Source of the DNA: Nonomuraea turcica | GTDB lineage: Bacteria; Actinomycetota; Actinomycetes; Streptosporangiales; Streptosporangiaceae | Assembly (NCBI RefSeq): GCF_030718205.1 | Contig: NZ_JAUZQF010000031.1 | Coordinates: 1 to 64,000, forward strand | Direction of reading: 5' to 3' | DNA: 64,000 nucleotides | Part shown: positions 60,084 through 64,000 of the stretch, one piece after another | Numbering within the stretch: the stretch's first letter is position 1 | How the letters are laid out: each line of letters opens with the position of its first letter | The notes under the pieces: model-generated | What the model was told of the DNA's origin: nothing | What the model saw: only the letters and a program-made list of their open reading frames with translations | The model's database searches: none | Translations under genes and position numbers: made by a program

Positions 60084-62024
60084 GTGGACGGACCGTGCGG
60101 CGACTGCGGACAGACCAAGAAGATCACGGCAAAGGGCCTGTGCGGCTCCTGCTACGACCGATCCCGGCCGCTGATCACATGCGCCGACTGCGGCGAGAAG
60201 CGCCGTCCTGCCAAGAACGTCGACCAGGGAGCGGTGTGCAGCCGCTGCTGGGGGGTGCGCAACCAGGTCACCTGCACCAGGTGCGGCCTCGTCAAGGCCC
60301 AGGTCAACCGCGCAAGTCAGCCCGCGCTCTGCGGCGCGTGCTGGACGGCATTGCGGCCCGCGATCGAGTGCGCGGGATGCGGTGCGCGGCGGCAACCGGG
60401 GGGCCGCGACGAGCAGGGACGGCACCTGTGTAAGTGGTGCGCCCGCAACCGGCGCGAGAAGATCATCTGTGAGGGCTGCGGCCAGCTGCGGCAGCCACAC
60501 TCCACGAGCGGTGAAGGCTATCTCTGCTCGAACTGCGGCGCCAAGCGAAGAACGCCGGTGACGTGCGGTGGGTGCGGGCGCACCGGGCCAGTCATCGCCC
60601 GAGCCTCCGACGGCTCAGCCCGATGTGGGCGGTGCTGGTCGGCCACGTACCAGGCAGCGTGCGCCGACTGCGGCCGCACGAGGCGCATCGTCGCCAGGAC
60701 GTCCTCCGGGTTGCCGCTGTGCCACTCTTGCAACCCGCGTCGCCAGGCTCGGCTTACCTGCGGTGGATGCGGCCGCGAGGGGATGCACCAGACGCGCGAT
60801 GCGCAGGGCAGCCCGCAGTGCGCATCCTGCTGGCGTGCTCAGGAACAGCCATGTACGGGCTGCGGGCAGGTGGCGCTGGTGGCTCTTCGCTGGCTAGCTG
60901 GCCCGGTCTGCTGGCCATGCGTGGAGGTCACCCTGGCCAGCCCTGTGCCGTGCTCCTCCTGCCAGAAAAACCGGCCTAACGTCTCCCCTGCCGGAGCGCC
61001 GGCGACCTGCCCGCCGTGCGCCGGCCTGCGCTTCGGCTACCAGTGCAGCGACTGCGACCGCTTTGCCCGCCCCTTACGCGGGAACCGATGCCGCCGATGC
61101 ATCGCCAGCGACGTCGGGCCGCGGCGCGAGACGTCGCTCAACAGCTACCACGAACGTGTCGAGCTCCTGCTCGCCTCCGTGCCGCCGCAGGCCCAGCTTG
61201 TTGTCCGCCGCTATATCCGTTGGGCGGTGACTCACCCATTGCAGCGCAAGGTGAGCGACGGAGCCATTGTCACGCCCGAGCTGGCGAGCTGGCCCTTACG
61301 GCGGGTCAAGATGGCGGCGAGGTTCGCCACCGCGGTGATCGCTCAAGGCATGACGCTGGCGCAAGTATGCCAGTCCCAGTTGGACGCGTGGGTGATGGAG
61401 CTGCCCGGCCGACGGGCGGAACTGCGTGCTTTCGTCAGGTGGGCCGTCGATCACGGCTACATGGCATCTGGCCTGGACGTCCCGCGCGCGAACAGCCGGG
61501 ATCTTCGCGCGTCAATGGACGACGTCGAACGCCTCGAGCTCGTGCAGCGACTTTTGCGCGTGGAGACGAAAGATCCACCGGCACGTCTTGCCGCTGTGCT
61601 GGTCCTGCTGTTCGGTCAGCGGGTCTCTCGCCTGGTCCGGCTTGACGTGAACGCCGTCACCCTCGAGGATGACGGGCGGGTCACCCTGGCTCTTTCCGAC
61701 ACTCCCGTCCGCCTGCGCGAACCGCTGGCCGGCCTGGCCCTGCAGATTGTGGACGCCGCCCGCCGCCGCGGCTCAAGGTGGCTTTTCCCCAGCAGTCAGG
61801 GAGCAGATCACCCGCTGTCGTCGGAACGGCTGGCACAGCGCATCCAGCAGGTGGGGCTGAGCCGGGTACTTGAGGCCCGAAACGGTGCTCTGGCCGCGCT
61901 GGCCTCGCAACTTCCCCCTGCGCTTCTGGCCGAACAGCTCGGGCTATCCCTGTCCAGGGCGTCGAGCTGGTCCAAAGCCGTCGGCGCGGACCGCAGTTCG
62001 TACGTGGGGCTGCGCGGGCGGTAG
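60084..62024 (+). CDS. Zinc-ribbon array fused to a recombinase-like domain
   Basis: The GTG at 60084 after ggagg gives 646 aa. The first 340 residues are about nine to ten CxxC...CxxC zinc-ribbon units (CGDCGQTKK, CADCGEKRR, CTRCGLVKA, CAGCGARR, CEGCGQLRQ, CGGCGRTG and so on). The C-terminal 300 residues look like a tyrosine-recombinase relative: RRVKMAARFATAVIAQGMTL for the core-binding part and LLFGQRVSRLVRLDVNAVTL for the Arg box. The HxxR box is not visible; RNGALAALASQLPPALLAEQ and SSWSKAVGADRSSYVG replace it. It may be a structural partner that reads DNA, not a catalyst. Confidence 0.75.
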   Translation: MDGPCGDCGQTKKITAKGLCGSCYDRSRPLITCADCGEKRRPAKNVDQGAVCSRCWGVRNQVTCTRCGLVKAQVNRASQPALCGACWTALRPAIECAGCGARRQPGGRDEQGRHLCKWCARNRREKIICEGCGQLRQPHSTSGEGYLCSNCGAKRRTPVTCGGCGRTGPVIARASDGSARCGRCWSATYQAACADCGRTRRIVARTSSGLPLCHSCNPRRQARLTCGGCGREGMHQTRDAQGSPQCASCWRAQEQPCTGCGQVALVALRWLAGPVCWPCVEVTLASPVPCSSCQKNRPNVSPAGAPATCPPCAGLRFGYQCSDCDRFARPLRGNRCRRCIASDVGPRRETSLNSYHERVELLLASVPPQAQLVVRRYIRWAVTHPLQRKVSDGAIVTPELASWPLRRVKMAARFATAVIAQGMTLAQVCQSQLDAWVMELPGRRAELRAFVRWAVDHGYMASGLDVPRANSRDLRASMDDVERLELVQRLLRVETKDPPARLAAVLVLLFGQRVSRLVRLDVNAVTLEDDGRVTLALSDTPVRLREPLAGLALQIVDAARRRGSRWLFPSSQGADHPLSSERLAQRIQQVGLSRVLEARNGALAALASQLPPALLAEQLGLSLSRASSWSKAVGADRSSYVGLRGR

Positions 62025-62028
62025 TCAC

Positions 62029-62094
62029 GGGGCAAGATTCGGCTGTGACCCGCGCCTGATGCTCGCGGTCCCACAGCCGCCCGATCCTTGCCCC
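62029..62094. terminator. Long hairpin between convergent genes
   Basis: ggggcaag (62029-62036) pairs with cttgcccc (62087-62094), with further pairs inside (ctgtg with cacag). It lies just after the recombinase stop at 62024 and before the RHS stop at 62142, so it can terminate both transcripts. It could also mark the end of the mobile element. Confidence 0.55.
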
Positions 62095-62141
62095 CCGATT
62101 ATCTCGTCCAACTTCCGGCTTGGCCCGACGTCGGGTCAGTC

Positions 62142-64000
62142 TCAGTGCGGCCAGACAGACGTCCTCAGGGATGCGAACTGTCCCACCATTTGAATCCAGT
62201 CAAAGTTGAAGCCGACACCAGCAGCAACATCGTCACGCTCTCCTCCGAGATACACGCCGCTCCCGGCTGATGTCAGATTTTGGCCGTAAAGGCCGCCAAC
62301 GAATCCCGCGCCACTAACCTCCGCTAGAACAATATGTGTGTCTTCACTCGTGAAGCCTGGCCCGAACCAGCTGTATTGAGCTATCGTCTCTACTCCGTAG
62401 AAGGCAGTACCGTGAACCCCTCCTCCTTTCACTCCTCCGCCACCAGCAACAATAGCCCCATAGTAAGGCCCTTCAGTGTTTATGCCAGCAATAACGATGA
62501 CCTCTGTTTCAATCTCCGCTGGCCCAAAATGGATAAGCGGGAGAGTCCCACTTGCCCACAGGAAGGCCTCAGGGTTGAATTTCGAAGGATTCGCATGCTT
62601 GGTGCGATTATTGGTGGCCGCTTCTGCCTGATCCGGTGCCTTGGTGATTTTTCCTTGGATCTCGATTGGGTCCATCTCGATCACCTGGCCTTTCGCCTCA
62701 ATAAGTGGTGGATCTGACAATTGGCCAGGCCATGACTGCCACTCGCTGGGATCTGACGAGACGGCGGCGATGTTGTTGTCCTCCATGATGCAGCTGGTGC
62801 AGTCCTTGGCGCTGACGCTGCCAGCGGCGTAGGTTGCCCTCTCCCCCGGCCAACTCGTGGGGGCGAACGAGCCCGGGGTGGCTCGGTAGCACTGCACGAA
62901 GTAGTCGCCGCACCCGTCGCTATGCATGTACATCCACTGGGAGGTGATCATGCTGCGCGCGTCCTGCTCCTTTTTCAGCTCCACCCGGATGGGAACGTGA
63001 CCGGAAGGGTCGATGGTATTGACAGGATCACCCTCGCCATAGAGGTAGCGGTTGAGGGCTTGGGGACGGTTCACATCAGCTACAACGCTGTCGGGTGCGG
63101 TGAAGGAGCCAAGCTCGGGGTCGTAGAACCGGGCGCTGAGGTAGATCAGCCCGTTCTCCTCCTCGCTGTGCTGGCCGAGCCATCGCCGGCTCGTGTCGTC
63201 CGCCCGGTTGCCGGGGTGCTCGGCGCCGTAAGGGTGGTAGTTGTACCGCGCGGCCACAGCACCGGTGCTGTCGGTCACCAGGCGGACCGAGCCCAGGCGG
63301 TCCTGGAGGGGGTAGGTGACCTTCCCGCTCGGATCGCGCCGGGCGACGAGTTCGTCACCGGCCCAGTAGTAGCGGGTCAGACCGGTGCCTGACTGCTCGA
63401 GGTAGCGGCTCAGGTAGTAGGTCGTATCTGCGGGGGTGGTGCGGCGGACCCGCTGGTTGTCGGCGTTGTAGGCCATCGTCGTCGTGGCGGAGGCGGTGGT
63501 GATGGTCTGCGGCATGCCGAGCGGCATCCACTCGATGGCCGTTTGCTTTCCTCCGGGATTGGACAGGAGGCGCAGGTTGCCTGCCTCGTCGTAGGCGCGG
63601 ATATGGCCTGCAGATGTCGAGGTGACCGCATGCGGATGGCGAGGGTCGTCGTAGTGGTGCGTGCCTCCGTTCGGGGAGGCCGTGATGCGGCCGAGCGCGT
63701 CATAGGTGAACTTCTGCGGGAGCAGGGAGGACGGGTCGTTTGTGGTGTAGCTGTCGAGGCGGCCGAGGTCGTCGTAGTGGAACGTCTCAAAGGTGACAGG
63801 CGGCCCGCCGAGACTCGGATTCATGGTCTGCGCGCCGATGACTCTCGCGTCCACGCCGTGCTGGTAGGTCGCGCTGTAGATGAGCTGCTTCTGGCTAGGG
63901 TCCTTGGCCAGTGACTGGCTGTCCAGCCATCCCCGGTCAGGGTTGTAGACGCGCTGTTCATGCAGGCCGTTGCCATAGGTCTGATGGGTTGTCGCTCCAC
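62142..64000 (-). CDS. RHS repeat-associated core protein, C-terminal part (5' end outside window)
   Basis: The frame is open to the window edge; the ATG at 63854 lies inside the repeats. YD-repeats (YDDLGRLDSYTTNDPS, YDALGRITASPNGGTHHYDD) lead to the RHS core (DRLGSVRLVTDSTGAVAARY, GLIYLSARFYDPELGSFTAP, NRYLYGEGDPVNTIDPSGH). After DPSGH the variable C-terminal domain of about 280 residues starts. It is Gly-rich near the end (GAIVAGGGGVKGGGVHG) and matches no toxin I know. That part has visibly lower GC. No immunity gene follows on the same strand. Confidence 0.85.
   Translation of the reverse strand, partial: GATTHQTYGNGLHEQRVYNPDRGWLDSQSLAKDPSQKQLIYSATYQHGVDARVIGAQTMNPSLGGPPVTFETFHYDDLGRLDSYTTNDPSSLLPQKFTYDALGRITASPNGGTHHYDDPRHPHAVTSTSAGHIRAYDEAGNLRLLSNPGGKQTAIEWMPLGMPQTITTASATTTMAYNADNQRVRRTTPADTTYYLSRYLEQSGTGLTRYYWAGDELVARRDPSGKVTYPLQDRLGSVRLVTDSTGAVAARYNYHPYGAEHPGNRADDTSRRWLGQHSEEENGLIYLSARFYDPELGSFTAPDSVVADVNRPQALNRYLYGEGDPVNTIDPSGHVPIRVELKKEQDARSMITSQWMYMHSDGCGDYFVQCYRATPGSFAPTSWPGERATYAAGSVSAKDCTSCIMEDNNIAAVSSDPSEWQSWPGQLSDPPLIEAKGQVIEMDPIEIQGKITKAPDQAEAATNNRTKHANPSKFNPEAFLWASGTLPLIHFGPAEIETEVIVIAGINTEGPYYGAIVAGGGGVKGGGVHGTAFYGVETIAQYSWFGPGFTSEDTHIVLAEVSGAGFVGGLYGQNLTSAGSGVYLGGERDDVAAGVGFNFDWIQMVGQFASLRTSVWPH

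Larger units (their letters stand above)
58450..62100. mobile_element. Three-gene tyrosine-recombinase element (approximate ends)
   Basis: A tyrosine recombinase, a small XRE-type protein and a zinc-ribbon recombinase-like protein follow each other in one transcript. The left edge coincides with the break in the Mom-like gene at about 58450; the right edge is near the hairpin at 62029-62094. The layout recalls Tn554-type elements, which need several recombination proteins. Exact ends were not resolved. Confidence 0.5.

Overview
The window comes from a very GC-rich actinomycete. The support is codon use, a BldC-type regulator, a phiC31 gp3-like recombination directionality factor, and NB-ARC/TPR proteins paired with amyloid-motif effectors, which are typical of filamentous Actinobacteria. 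Genus cannot be read from the sequence. No rRNA, tRNA or CRISPR array was seen. The stretch is accessory DNA: mobile elements, broken genes and small cargo operons, with a plasmid/phage-like recombination and partition block in the right half. Many genes carry single-base frameshifts, often in C or G runs, so some may be sequencing errors rather than decay.

Layout. 1-4.8 kb: the 3' end of a TPR protein made of identical 126-bp repeats, a serine recombinase, then a translationally coupled pair (two-TM protein with C-terminal amyloid-like motifs, followed by an NB-ARC/TPR receptor with the same motif at its N-terminus). 5.0-9.7 kb: a Tn5053/Tn7-like tniA-tniB-tniQ module and a convergent zinc-finger serine recombinase. 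9.8-14.6 kb: TetR plus hydrolase, three degraded genes, and an XRE/MmyB-type regulator divergent from an SDR and a SnoaL-like gene. 14.6-17.0 kb: an ISKra4-family element with a passenger gene. 17.0-27.8 kb: a redox island with flavoprotein dehydrogenases, SDR/NmrA proteins, a LysR regulator with a palindromic operator, and an orphan cytochrome b. 28.1-40.1 kb: a segment bounded by two direct copies of a recombinase-type site, carrying an isochorismatase-like hydrolase, recombinase debris, a second amyloid-motif pair (BELL-like effector plus NB-ARC/TPR receptor), a Crp/Fnr regulator, and an unrecognised 715-aa protein coupled to a GIY-YIG-like protein. 40.1-58.5 kb: a recombination/partition block (serine recombinase fusion, SSB-like, ParB-like, BldC, DUF932, PD-(D/E)XK, gp3-like RDF, PP2C-like, several small unknowns), interrupted by an IS630-like element that carries a beta-propeller gene. 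58.5-62.1 kb: a three-gene tyrosine recombinase element that truncates a Mom-like gene. 62.1-64.0 kb: the C-terminal part of an RHS protein.

The most interesting system is the two NB-ARC/TPR receptors, each coupled by a 4-base overlap to a small upstream protein. All four proteins share a short motif with core YQA(G/A)(R/G)DQT(I/V)N. In the receptors it precedes the NB-ARC domain; in the partners it is at the extreme C-terminus. This is the gene order and motif placement described for bacterial amyloid signalling sequences (BASS), in which a receptor nucleates a cell-death effector. Here two different effector types, a BELL-like protein and a two-TM protein, carry nearly the same motif, and the TM protein carries a second, different motif as well. 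The TPR arrays are highly homogenised, as expected of fast-evolving recognition repeats.
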